Assembly (NCBI GenBank): GCA_018401695.1
Contig: JAGYKD010000001.1
Location: forward strand, 846,016-910,015
DNA length: 64,000 nucleotides
Reading direction: 5' to 3'
Source: Flavobacteriales bacterium
Lineage (GTDB): Bacteria > Bacteroidota > Bacteroidia > CAIKAF01
A program made the position numbers and the translations under genes. Shown piece by piece: positions 7,953 through 16,359 of the stretch. A model generated the notes under the pieces. The model did no database searches. It saw only the letters and a program-made list of their open reading frames with translations, and was not told the origin of the DNA. Every line of letters begins with the position of its first letter. Position 1 is the first letter of the stretch.

Positions 7953-8854
7953 CGCTCTTTTTGCAAGCTTTGAGCATAAATGCTGCGGATAATACCGTCG
8001 GACAAGCCGGTTTTGGGCACCCAAATCTGCCTAATTTGGGCATGCTTACACATGAACAAAAATATTTCGGCAGCGGGCAAAATCACGTCGGCGCGGTCCG
8101 GGTTCAAATTCAAACTTCGAATCCGCTCGTCGAAACTCATGGCCGATAAACGCTTATACATGCTTTGCAAGCGGCTTTGGCTCATAGGTTTGGACTCTGG
8201 AATGGCGGTCATTTTTTTGATTTTAATAATGTTTCCCCCGCTACCAATGCCTTCTATGGCACCAAAACTCCGTTGTAAACCTTTTAAGCATTCCTTCATA
8301 GACTGCCACTCGGCCTCACCAACCTTGCCATGCAACAAGCGCACCGTTCCTACTTTAAAGCTGTCGCTAAACTGCTTGTTGCCTTTACTAAACAGGGTCA
8401 GCTCGGTGGAGCCTCCACCTACATCCATATACAAGTAAGCCGCCGAAGGGTCTAGTTTGTCTGCAATATGGGTTTCAAAAATAAGGTCGGCTTCTTCTTC
8501 TCCCTCAATAATATTTATGTCTACCCCTGAAGTCTTCCACACTTCGGCCCTTACTTCCTCTCGATTTTCAGCTTCACGCATGGCGGAAGTAGCACAGGCC
8601 CGCCAATCTGCTATGCCATGCACTTCCAACAAATTTTTGAAGGCCAGCATGGTTTTTCCCAACAAATGGGCTTTGGTCTTGGATATGCGGCCTTCAGCAA
8701 AAACATCTTCTCCCAAGCGCAAGGGAACACGGGTAAGCGCAAACTTTTTGAATACCAGCTCACCCTGCATGTTGGGGTAAATATGGTATATAAGCAATCG
8801 GACGGCGTTTGATCCGATGTCAATGGCTGCAATTTTCTTAGGGAGTTCCTGCAT
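7949..8854 (-). CDS. Ppx/GppA family exopolyphosphatase
   Basis: 301 residues from the ATG at 8854; the frame extends upstream into the neighbouring gene but without family similarity. It has the actin-like ATPase fold: phosphate-1 loop AAIDIGSNAVRLL at the N-terminus and phosphate-2 loop MDVGGGSTELTLF near residue 140, plus ATSAMREAENREEV with the conserved Glu. It would hydrolyse polyphosphate or pppGpp. It is shorter than E. coli Ppx (513 residues) and has only the catalytic half, as is usual in Bacteroidota. It starts 2 nt after the upstream kinase gene's stop, so the two form an operon. Confidence 0.88.
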   Translation of the reverse strand: MQELPKKIAAIDIGSNAVRLLIYHIYPNMQGELVFKKFALTRVPLRLGEDVFAEGRISKTKAHLLGKTMLAFKNLLEVHGIADWRACATSAMREAENREEVRAEVWKTSGVDINIIEGEEEADLIFETHIADKLDPSAAYLYMDVGGGSTELTLFSKGNKQFSDSFKVGTVRLLHGKVGEAEWQSMKECLKGLQRSFGAIEGIGSGGNIIKIKKMTAIPESKPMSQSRLQSMYKRLSAMSFDERIRSLNLNPDRADVILPAAEIFLFMCKHAQIRQIWVPKTGLSDGIIRSIYAQSLQKER

Positions 8855-8856
8855 AA

Positions 8857-9696
8857 TTATGCTTGTATGCCTATAGAATAATGCTTGGCCAAGGCATCGA
8901 TGGGTCGCTGAATAATTTTCCCCGGCACACATCCATGCTTTTTGGCACAAGCCCAAAACGCCGCCGAAAATACAAAAGCTATGCTGCCCACGGCATGAAT
9001 TGGCAGTTTCTGATGGTCGGTATAAGGTAAGATATGGGCTTTAAAAAAGGCGTCCATACCCTCATCTATCAGGTTTTGTACATAATCGCTATCTTCCATT
9101 TGCTCCGCCAAAAAGGGGACAAAGCTTGCCAAAAAAGCGTTGGGGCGGGGTTTGCGGTAGGTATGCTCCACAATCCAGGCTTCAGACAAATCAGGAAAAC
9201 GTTCCAGAGCATGGCTATGTAAAGATTCGGGAAGCTTTGCCCGCATAAAATCCAACAGAAAATGTTTGCCCAACCAAGTGCCTCCCCCCTCATCGGCAAA
9301 AACATATCCGGGAGCGGCTATGCTATCTACAATATGCGCTCCATCAAAGCAAGCGCTGTTGGCTCCGGTTCCTAAAATACCCACAATCCCCGCTTGATTT
9401 CCACAGCAGGCCAAAGCCGCTGCCAAAATATCGTGCCCTACCACCACCGTTTGCGCTTGAGGGAACCAGTGTTTTATCACCATTCGAATGCGTTCTTCGG
9501 CTTGGGGAGAGGAACATCCTGCGCCGAAAAAATAGACGGCTTCGGGCATATACCCTTTTAAGGAGTCCGGCAAAGCCTCCATCAATGCTTCGGTAGATTG
9601 AATTCCGGGATTCATTCCCGGCCCTGAAACCAAAGGAAGCCCCGTGGCCGCCCACTGGGTTTTGGTAGAGCCTGCCTCGGCAAGTAAGCGTTTCAT
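8857..9696 (-). CDS. BadF/BadG-type kinase, probable N-acetylglucosamine kinase
   Basis: 279 residues. ASKHA-fold kinase: LLAEAGSTKTQWA at the N-terminus (phosphate-1), GILGTGANSACFDG (phosphate-2) and FADEGGGTWLGK (the BadF/GlcNAc kinase signature). The Bacteroidota members of this group are usually annotated as N-acetylglucosamine kinases that phosphorylate sugar recovered from wall turnover; substrate assignment here is by family only. It is first in a two-gene unit with ppx. Confidence 0.78.
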   Translation of the reverse strand: MKRLLAEAGSTKTQWAATGLPLVSGPGMNPGIQSTEALMEALPDSLKGYMPEAVYFFGAGCSSPQAEERIRMVIKHWFPQAQTVVVGHDILAAALACCGNQAGIVGILGTGANSACFDGAHIVDSIAAPGYVFADEGGGTWLGKHFLLDFMRAKLPESLHSHALERFPDLSEAWIVEHTYRKPRPNAFLASFVPFLAEQMEDSDYVQNLIDEGMDAFFKAHILPYTDHQKLPIHAVGSIAFVFSAAFWACAKKHGCVPGKIIQRPIDALAKHYSIGIQA

Positions 9697-9760
9697 AGCT
9701 CTAAGGTAAGCACAGAAGCTATAACCGAATCAAGGTCTATGCCTTGTGCCTTTCTTCTTG

Positions 9761-10822
9761 CTACGCTTGCGGCTGTTGGTGTTCCAATTCAAGGGCTTTT
9801 ACCCGTGGGTTCATTAGCCGAAACCACAAGGGTGGAAACATTGCCAACAGCATAGAGCCGGGGTAGCCCAAAGGCAAGGCCGGGGCATCGTCGCGGTGCC
9901 GCAATATTTGGTATTTCCGTGAGGCACGGTAATGATGGTCTGAATGCCTGGGCAGTTCAAACAAAACAAATCGACCTAAGGCATGGTCGCTGTTCCAACT
10001 GTGCCAAGGCTGCACGGGTTCGTAGCGCCCCGGGGCCGTTTCTTTTCGACGCAGCCCATAATGTTCTATATAATTTACCGTTTCCAGCATTAAAATACCC
10101 ACCAGCCCCGCAAAAACTAAGGCGGCAGCAGGCACCGGCCCAAACACCAAATACAAAAACAACACATAGCCCAATTGCAATACCACATAATGCAGCATGC
10201 GGTTGTGCAAGGAAACGCTTGGCTTTCCTTGCTTTTGCAGCAGTTGAGCCTCTATACGCCAAGCCGAAAACCAAGTTCCAAGCATGGACCTAAGCCAAAA
10301 AAGGTACAAGGGTTCATTAAAACGTGCCGAAGCCGGATCGCGGTCGGTAGAAACCCACCGATGGTGGCCATGGTTGTGTTCAATAAAAAAATGATTGTAA
10401 AACGAAGGAAGCAACAAAACTAAGGCTAACACATGATGTGCTTTTTCTTTCCTATGCCCAAGTTCATGGGCCACATTGATGCCGTTTACCCCCAATACCA
10501 TGCCCAAGCTTATGAGCCAAGCCAGGGCCAAATACCAAGGAAGTTCAGAATCCATAAAATGCCTTGCCGTTAAAAAAATCAAAAGATACACCAGCGGCAC
10601 ATTGGCATACAATAAAAAATCAAAGACTTTGTTTTGTCTCAAAACCGGTTCTTCCGAGGGCTTTGGATTCGTTCTGGCGCGCGGCATGAGGTGTTCCATT
10701 AGTGGAATAAACAAAAAACCCGCCAAAGGAACAGACCATAACCAGCTGCTTTTCAAGCAAATAGAAACAAAAAGCAGCAAAGGGAAAAAAAATCCGGGAA
10801 AATAGTGCAGCGTCTTTGGCAT
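9761..10822 (-). CDS. alkB: Alkane 1-monooxygenase (AlkB-type di-iron membrane hydroxylase)
   Basis: 353 residues from the ATG at 10822; the preceding 24 codons lack family character and run into the promoter region. Histidine boxes: HELGHRKEKAHH (119-130), EHNHGHH (148-154) and LPRHSDHHY (291-298), plus NYIEHYGLRR (250-259), which is diagnostic for alkane hydroxylases. Several transmembrane helices surround them. The enzyme hydroxylates the terminal carbon of medium-chain alkanes using O2, rubredoxin and rubredoxin reductase; no rubredoxin gene is in the window. A TetR-family gene is divergent from it, 96 bp away. Confidence 0.92.
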   Translation of the reverse strand: MPKTLHYFPGFFFPLLLFVSICLKSSWLWSVPLAGFLFIPLMEHLMPRARTNPKPSEEPVLRQNKVFDFLLYANVPLVYLLIFLTARHFMDSELPWYLALAWLISLGMVLGVNGINVAHELGHRKEKAHHVLALVLLLPSFYNHFFIEHNHGHHRWVSTDRDPASARFNEPLYLFWLRSMLGTWFSAWRIEAQLLQKQGKPSVSLHNRMLHYVVLQLGYVLFLYLVFGPVPAAALVFAGLVGILMLETVNYIEHYGLRRKETAPGRYEPVQPWHSWNSDHALGRFVLFELPRHSDHHYRASRKYQILRHRDDAPALPLGYPGSMLLAMFPPLWFRLMNPRVKALELEHQQPQA

Positions 10823-10918
10823 GACCCTTGTCTTTATATCAGAAAGATACAAAGCAAATGCCTTTTGTTGCAAACCGTTCTTTTTAAACCGCAACCAGGC
10901 AAATTACTTTTTAGCATT
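10823..10918. promoter_or_regulatory. Divergent alkB-tetR control region
   Basis: The 96 bp between the two divergent starts must hold both promoters and is the likely binding place of the TetR-type protein. I do not see a convincing perfect palindrome, so no operator is marked. Confidence 0.4.
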
Positions 10919-11581
10919 ATGGGAAGAAGACCAGTAAAGAAAATCAGAAGAGACGACTCTAAGGTAAAGCAAGAGTGGCTTGAAACCCTAGCCCCCATGT
11001 TTTTGAGTCAAGGATTCCGCCACATGGGCATGGACGAGGTAATTCACACCGTGGGCGTTAGCAAAGCCACTTTTTACAAATATTTCAGCTCTCGCGAAAT
11101 GTTGGTTTCAGAAATTATCGAAACCAAACTCGCCGAAATCGCTCAATTCAAAGACGCCTTGTTTGAGTTTGGCAAGCCCTTTCACGACCGCTACATCAAT
11201 GCCCTAGAAATCGTAGGCCGGGCATTGCAACACATTTCCGGACGTTTTCTGGAAGACGTGCAACAAGCGCACCCTGAACTTTGGGAGTCTATCGATTCAT
11301 TCAAAAAGTTCTCTCTGGAATGGTTGGAGCAATTTTACCTGGAAGGCATGCGCGATGGGCATTTAAAACCGCAAAACCCAAAGGTAATTGTGTTGGCCGA
11401 CCGTGCCTTTTTACGCTCCCTTACCAGTTCTAACGAGCTCAAAGCTTGCAACTTAAGCATGCAGGATGCCTTCGTGGGTTATTTTAGCATGAAAGCCGAG
11501 GGCATTTTTCAGGAACCAACGGCTGTTATCCGTGCAGGCCAAACCTTAGCCTCTGCGGTAGCCACAAATCAAGACGCCTAA
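10919..11581 (+). CDS. TetR/AcrR family transcriptional regulator
   Basis: 220 residues from the ATG at 10919; the frame continues upstream to 10805 into alkB, so the later ATG was chosen. The N-terminal helix-turn-helix is clear (FRHMGMDEVIHTVGVSKATFYKYFSSRE is the family pattern, residues about 33-60), followed by a divergent ligand-binding part. Position opposite alkB suggests control of the alkane hydroxylase, but there is no direct evidence. A strong terminator follows at 11653-11680. Confidence 0.85.
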   Translation: MGRRPVKKIRRDDSKVKQEWLETLAPMFLSQGFRHMGMDEVIHTVGVSKATFYKYFSSREMLVSEIIETKLAEIAQFKDALFEFGKPFHDRYINALEIVGRALQHISGRFLEDVQQAHPELWESIDSFKKFSLEWLEQFYLEGMRDGHLKPQNPKVIVLADRAFLRSLTSSNELKACNLSMQDAFVGYFSMKAEGIFQEPTAVIRAGQTLASAVATNQDA

Positions 11582-11652
11582 AGGCGACCCGTTCTTAAAC
11601 GTTCTTTTCGTTCTTTTCGTTCTTTCTCCTTCGTTCTTTAATTAACACCCTG

Positions 11653-11680
11653 GACCCGGCACTTGTCGGGTCTTTTTTTT
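11653..11680 (+). terminator. Rho-independent terminator after tetR
   Basis: GACCCG and CGGGTC pair around a short loop at 11653-11672 and are followed by eight T residues (11673-11680). Confidence 0.8.
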
Positions 11681-11703
11681 GCCAAAATTTTCCATGTTTT
11701 TTT

Positions 11704-11853
11704 GGGGGGCAGCCGGGTGCTTCCTCCAAGTCCTCACCCCAAGCCTAAGGGCAAATAGGGCTTGCAGGGGCTTTCCAAGCCGCTTCAGCTCCTTTTGCCC
11801 TAAGGCTTGGGGCTCCGGGCTTTCCGTGCGCCCCCTGCCCCGGTCTTCCAATG
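11704..11853. repeat. GC-rich stem-loop repeat, subtype A
   Basis: Stem CCCCAAGCCTAAGGGCAAA (11737-11755) pairs with TTTTGCCCTAAGGCTTGGGG (11793-11812). The flanks (GGGTGCTTCCTCCAAGTCCTC on the left; GGCTCCGGGCTTTCC and GGTCTTCCAATG on the right) match the copy at 4447-4605 although the stems differ in sequence. Confidence 0.75.
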
Positions 11854-11887
11854 CAACATCTTGGGAAAAGAAAAAATTGCCGACCCT

Positions 11888-13108
11888 TTATTTGGCCAAA
11901 CTTCGCAAGGCCTGCATTTGACTAAACATTTGAGCCCGAAACTGAGGCGCCGCTTGCTGCAACAGCGCAGCATCGGTTGGAAAGGCCAGTCGTCTTCCAT
12001 TCATGGCCCGGCGGCTTTGCTTAGATAAGGCCCTGCTGTCGCCCCTAGCCGATCCCCATTCGTTCAAAAACTCTGCTGAACCCGAAAACTTCCGCTGTGC
12101 TAAGATTTCTCCACTGCTGCCATCGGCCATTTGTATGCTGCCCAGCGCAGAAGCCGTTTTGATTTGTTGGTACAAACGCACCCGGACTTTAACCTCTCGG
12201 AATACGGTAACTTTTATCCGGTTGCCCGAGGTATCCCGGGCAATAGATCCGTCGGCGTACTTTTTGTACTCCCAACCATCTTCTACACGGGCTGTTTCTT
12301 CGTAATTGCGTTCGCGTATTTGCTCCGGCGAAACCACAAATTGGTCAAACCTAACCTCCATAAAATAGTGGTTGGGCTCGTTCATTATCTCTACTTGAGT
12401 AAACTCTACCCATTGGGTATTTAAGGCATTCAAGTCAATCCGCCGCACCTCTTCTTCAAAAGCTACCGGAACAGAAAGCCCTTCGGCGGGCTGAAGCGTT
12501 ACCATAATCCTTGTTACTCCTGCGGCCTTTGCCCTGCGCAATAAATTTTCTGAGTCTTTATAGCCCGGATTTAGGCGTTGCACACGTTGCAGCTTATCGT
12601 ATGCCGTACGTGCATCAAAGCGGTTGGCTTTGGCCATAAGTGCTTGGGCTGCTACATACAAATCTTCTACCGCGCGGTTTTTTGAATCGGCCAAATCTGC
12701 CGAATAGTCTCTAAAAGTAAATTGGTCGGAGGGCAATAGTCTTGATCCCTGGTCTAAAGCCCTTTTAACAATGGCTTGACGGCTTTCCAGCTGTCGGTAT
12801 AGGTGGTGTATGTTCTCCCAGGCGGTGGGAGAGTCGCTCAATTCCAGTTGGCGAATGCGAGAAAAATCGGCTTCATTGGCCATTCGAAAGGCGGAGGCCA
12901 TGATTTGCATATGCTTAACGTCGCTTGGTCTTTTGTGGAGCTTTGCCGCCGCCAGTTGAATGGCTTGATCGTAGCGTCCTTGCTCAAAAGCCTTGGAAGC
13001 CGTCATACAGCTCTGAAGGGCTAAGGTTAAAAAAAGCCAAGGGAGCACGCTTGCCCCAAAAGAAAAACGGGCAAAAACGGAAGTATGTAAAGTAGAAAAG
13101 CGCAGCAT
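11888..13108 (-). CDS. Lipoprotein of unknown function with TPR-like N-terminal part
   Basis: 406 residues. The long N-region ends in LTLALQSC, giving a lipidated Cys34. The following stretch SKAFEQGRYDQAIQLAAAKLHKRPSDV is a typical TPR helix pair, and residues about 40-180 look helical; the second half (180-370) is richer in beta strands and includes a WEYKKYADGSIARDTSGNRI segment. I do not recognise the family beyond that. It is a single gene with a repeat element downstream and a transketolase-like gene divergent from it. Confidence 0.7.
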   Translation of the reverse strand: MLRFSTLHTSVFARFSFGASVLPWLFLTLALQSCMTASKAFEQGRYDQAIQLAAAKLHKRPSDVKHMQIMASAFRMANEADFSRIRQLELSDSPTAWENIHHLYRQLESRQAIVKRALDQGSRLLPSDQFTFRDYSADLADSKNRAVEDLYVAAQALMAKANRFDARTAYDKLQRVQRLNPGYKDSENLLRRAKAAGVTRIMVTLQPAEGLSVPVAFEEEVRRIDLNALNTQWVEFTQVEIMNEPNHYFMEVRFDQFVVSPEQIRERNYEETARVEDGWEYKKYADGSIARDTSGNRIKVTVFREVKVRVRLYQQIKTASALGSIQMADGSSGEILAQRKFSGSAEFLNEWGSARGDSRALSKQSRRAMNGRRLAFPTDAALLQQAAPQFRAQMFSQMQALRSLAK

Positions 13109-13238
13109 ACCTGTATTTTAAACGCAAAGTAACCAATTCCGTGCCAAAGCCAACGACGACTTTTCTATAATTGGCCGGGAGGGTTTCGATGTGTAGGGTC
13201 TTTCCCTTTTTGTACCTTCGCAGCAGACTCCTAAAGGC

Positions 13239-14216
13239 ATGACTTACGAAGAACGCATACGCGATTACGCACTGGCCAACGAAGAGGTGGTAGTAATGAC
13301 CGCCGAGAATCGTGCCCTCATCCGGAACTTACCTCCCATTTTAGGCGATAGGCTCATAGACACCGGCATTACAGAACAAACCATGATTGGCGCTGCCGCA
13401 GGCCTTGCCCTCCGTGGTCGGCGCCCCATTGTGCATGCCTTGGGTTCTTTTTTAACCATGCGGGCCTTTGAATTCATCCGCACCGACATTGGCATTCCGG
13501 GACTTCCGGTAAAGCTTTCCAGCTTTGTTCCCGGCCTGTTGTCCGACGGCAACGGCCCTACCCACCAAGCCATAGAAGACATTGGACTCATGCGCGGCAT
13601 TCCCGGCATGCAGGTGTTTAGCCCCGCCGACAACGAAGACATGGTAGGCATGTTGGAAACCATTTGGAACAGCCCAAATCCCGCCTACTTAAGAGTAAAT
13701 ACGCGTCCCGGAGTGGTTGCCCACCAAGCCTTTGAAATCGGCAAAGCTGAGCGTTTGCAAGAAGGTAAAGACCTTTGGATTTTGGTGCATGGCATGCTGC
13801 TCGAAGAGGTTCTGAAAACCAAAGAGCTGCTTGAATCGCAAGGACTTTCTGTGGGCATCGCCAATATGCGCAGTTTAGTCCCTATAGATGAAGCGTTTTT
13901 AAGCGAAATCACCGTTTCGGGAGTGCCTATTTTTGTGGTAGAAGACCACTTTAAAATCGGTGGGCTTTACAGCATCATTGCCGAATGGTTGCTCGGAAAG
14001 CAACGCACGGCTCCTGTCCACTCCATAGCCTTGGATCAACGTTGGTTTAAACCCGGGCTGCTGTCCGAAGTGCTACGTTACGAGGGATTTACAGGGCCAC
14101 AAATGGCTGTGCGTATCCTAGAGCAAATGAACATTGCATTTAATAAAGAACAAGTACTGGCCTCGCTAGGCAATGCCGCTGAGAGAACAGGCAGTACCCT
14201 TCCTTTTGTAGAATAA
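13239..14216 (+). CDS. Transketolase C-terminal-half protein (pyrimidine-binding plus C-terminal domains)
   Basis: 325 residues, equal to the second half of a transketolase or the beta subunit of an E1 enzyme. Residues near 45-60 (DTGITEQTMIGAAAG) carry the Glu that activates thiamine diphosphate, and GNGPTHQAIEDIGLMRGIPG matches the transketolase pyrimidine domain. The partner that would bind the diphosphate end is not beside it: upstream is a lipoprotein gene on the other strand. The aminotransferase gene follows after 10 nt, so they are cotranscribed. A TACCTTCG box at 13213-13220 may be the promoter. Confidence 0.85.
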   Translation: MTYEERIRDYALANEEVVVMTAENRALIRNLPPILGDRLIDTGITEQTMIGAAAGLALRGRRPIVHALGSFLTMRAFEFIRTDIGIPGLPVKLSSFVPGLLSDGNGPTHQAIEDIGLMRGIPGMQVFSPADNEDMVGMLETIWNSPNPAYLRVNTRPGVVAHQAFEIGKAERLQEGKDLWILVHGMLLEEVLKTKELLESQGLSVGIANMRSLVPIDEAFLSEITVSGVPIFVVEDHFKIGGLYSIIAEWLLGKQRTAPVHSIALDQRWFKPGLLSEVLRYEGFTGPQMAVRILEQMNIAFNKEQVLASLGNAAERTGSTLPFVE

Positions 14217-14226
14217 AAACTACCAT

Positions 14227-15564
14227 ATGCCGAATACCGTATCCCTACAGAACGACTACCCCTCCATTAGCCGCTCGCTCGAAATCTATGAAAAGGCCTT
14301 GCAGTGCATGGCCCCTCCAACCCAAACCTTAGCCAAAGGCCCCGGCCAATACAGCCTTGGAGCTTGTCCTATTTACCTCAAAAAGGGAAAGGGAAGCCGT
14401 GTGTGGGATGTAGACGGCAACGAATATTTGGACTGGAATGCAGGTATTGGCCCCCTTTCTTTGGGCTATGCTTGGCCTGCGGTCGATCAGGCCATTCGTG
14501 CACAGTTGGAAGACGGCATTACCTTTTCGCTCATGCATGAGTTGGAGTATACGGTGGTGGAACGGCTTCAGAAAATCATTCCCAATGCCGAATCGGTGCG
14601 TATTTCCAAATCAGGAGCCGACGTATGTTCAGCCGCCATTCGCATTGCGCGTGCCTTTACCGGACGGGAGCGGGTGTTGTGTTGCGGGTATCATGGTTGG
14701 CACGACTGGTATATTGGGGTTACCACACGAGATGCCGGAATTCCTGAAGCCGTAAAAGACCTGACCAATACTTTTGACTACAACAACATTGACTCCTTAA
14801 AAGAAGCCTTGGACGGAGACGTTGCCGCCGTTATTTTGGAACCTTTTGTGTTTGATAAGCCTAAGGACGGCTATTTAGAAGAGCTTGCCCGCCTTTGCAA
14901 AGAAAACGGCACCTTGCTCATCTTTGATGAAATGTGGACCGGATTTAGGTTGGCATTGGGCGGCGCTCAAGAGTTCTTTGGCATGAAGCCGGACTTGGCC
15001 GTTTATTCCAAGGCCGTCGCTAACGGAATGCCCATAGCATTTCTTACGGGCAGAAAAGACGTAATGGACCATTTCAATACCGATGTCTTTTTCTTTACCA
15101 CTTTTGGAGGCGAAGCTTTATCTCTGGCAGCCACCATGGCAACCTTGGACGAGCTGGAAAAGCATGACGTTCCGGCAGACTTGGCACGTAAAGGCCAAAA
15201 ACTCATGGATGGCTACAACGCCTTGGTGTCTAAATTTGGAATGGAAGCCTATACCCTCTGTAAAGGCTATCCATGCCGCACTACGGTTGCTCTGCTCCCT
15301 GCTGCAGGAAATGCCCTGGAAGTCAAAGCCTATTTCCAACAAGAAATGATAAAACGAGGTGTGCTTTGGCAGGGCAACCACAATATGATGGCAGCCCACA
15401 GCGACGAAGACATTGCATACACCCTTAAGGCTTACGAAGCCGTGCTCCCCTTGGTGAAAGCTGCCATTGAAGGGGGGGATGTGGCTTCCAAACTCAAAGG
15501 GAAACCACTGGAAGCCGTATTTAGAAAAGTGGACAACTTCAATACCAAGCCCAAAATGCGCTAA
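14227..15564 (+). CDS. Class III aminotransferase, glutamate-1-semialdehyde aminomutase-like
   Basis: 445 residues. Fold-type I PLP enzyme: VWDVDGNEYLDWNAGIGP near 60-76, GYHGWHDWY near 154-162, Asp234 in LIFDEMWTGFR for the pyridine nitrogen and Lys262 in VYSKAVANGMP for the Schiff base. It is closest in pattern to the HemL-like group used for sugars and amino acids in natural-product or cell-surface pathways, not to a clear housekeeping HemL. It is cotranscribed with a lone transketolase C-half; the pair could make or move an amino group on a ketose, which is speculation. Confidence 0.85.
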   Translation: MPNTVSLQNDYPSISRSLEIYEKALQCMAPPTQTLAKGPGQYSLGACPIYLKKGKGSRVWDVDGNEYLDWNAGIGPLSLGYAWPAVDQAIRAQLEDGITFSLMHELEYTVVERLQKIIPNAESVRISKSGADVCSAAIRIARAFTGRERVLCCGYHGWHDWYIGVTTRDAGIPEAVKDLTNTFDYNNIDSLKEALDGDVAAVILEPFVFDKPKDGYLEELARLCKENGTLLIFDEMWTGFRLALGGAQEFFGMKPDLAVYSKAVANGMPIAFLTGRKDVMDHFNTDVFFFTTFGGEALSLAATMATLDELEKHDVPADLARKGQKLMDGYNALVSKFGMEAYTLCKGYPCRTTVALLPAAGNALEVKAYFQQEMIKRGVLWQGNHNMMAAHSDEDIAYTLKAYEAVLPLVKAAIEGGDVASKLKGKPLEAVFRKVDNFNTKPKMR

Positions 15565-15622
15565 GAAAGGCGGGCTTTGTTTTCATTGCAGAATCCCGTA
15601 CTTTGAAGCATAGAATTTTGGC

Positions 15623-16153
15623 ATGCGTAGCATCTATTACATCTGCATTTGGTTTGTTTTTTGGGCGGCAGGTTTCACCTTAAGGGCGCAAGACCATGAC
15701 ATGACCCTGCCCAAAGAACGCGAAGCCTTACGTAAGCTTGCAGATGCCGATTCCATTATTCCTTTGCCCGACAGAGAAACAGGAGCCTTTAGCGGCATCT
15801 TTTTTGCCCGATCCTCTCGTAGCAAGCAATGGGGAGTCTTCAATAAACACGCCGACCCTCCCGAGGTATTGCCCATGATGTTTGACAGCTTGGTGCAAGT
15901 GCACCACCCCGTCTATGCCTATTTAGGATGGCGCAAAGGGAAGCTTGGACTTATTGAAAACAAAAGTTGGTTTGGTGCGCCTGTGGTTGCCTTTAGCTAT
16001 CAGGATGGCTTGTATGCCCTGGATGCACGGCAAAACCACTACATATTGGTGCGCGAAAAAGGCCGGTGGAAAGTGCTTGACGCACGCACCCGAAGCCCCT
16101 TAAGCGATAAAACCTGGACCGACCCTTGGGATATTCCCTTGCCTCCCAAATAA
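15623..16153 (+). CDS. Secreted protein of unknown function, WG-repeat-like
   Basis: 176 residues with an N-terminal signal peptide (residues 1-22, ending LRAQ). The mature part has short units around KQWGVFNK, GKLGLIENKSWFG and GRWKVLDART, which resemble WG-type beta repeats, but the match is weak. No function can be assigned. Confidence 0.6.
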   Translation: MRSIYYICIWFVFWAAGFTLRAQDHDMTLPKEREALRKLADADSIIPLPDRETGAFSGIFFARSSRSKQWGVFNKHADPPEVLPMMFDSLVQVHHPVYAYLGWRKGKLGLIENKSWFGAPVVAFSYQDGLYALDARQNHYILVREKGRWKVLDARTRSPLSDKTWTDPWDIPLPPK

Positions 16154-16185
16154 AGTCGGTCGAAAGGTTCAAGGATTTTAATAGA

Positions 16186-16326
16186 ATGGCCCCCCGCCCG
16201 GACGGAGGACCCCCTTGGCGCAAAGGGCTTGGGAGGCTTTGGGGGCCGGCGTGGAGCTTGCGGAACGCCCGGCAACAGTTAGCCTCCCGCTCTTTGCGCT
16301 AAGGAGGCCGAAGGCATGGGGCGGAT
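16186..16326. repeat. GC-rich stem-loop repeat, subtype B
   Basis: GGCGCAAAG...GGGAGGC (16217-16237) pairs with AGCCTCCC...CTTTGCGC (16281-16299). The left edge GGCCCCCCGCCCGGACGGAGG is close to that of the copy at 5583. The inner segment GTGGAGCTTGCGGAACGCC is also found near 53213. Confidence 0.65.
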
Positions 16327-16359
16327 AGAATTTCTACTCTCCTAAAAAAGCAGGGCCCA

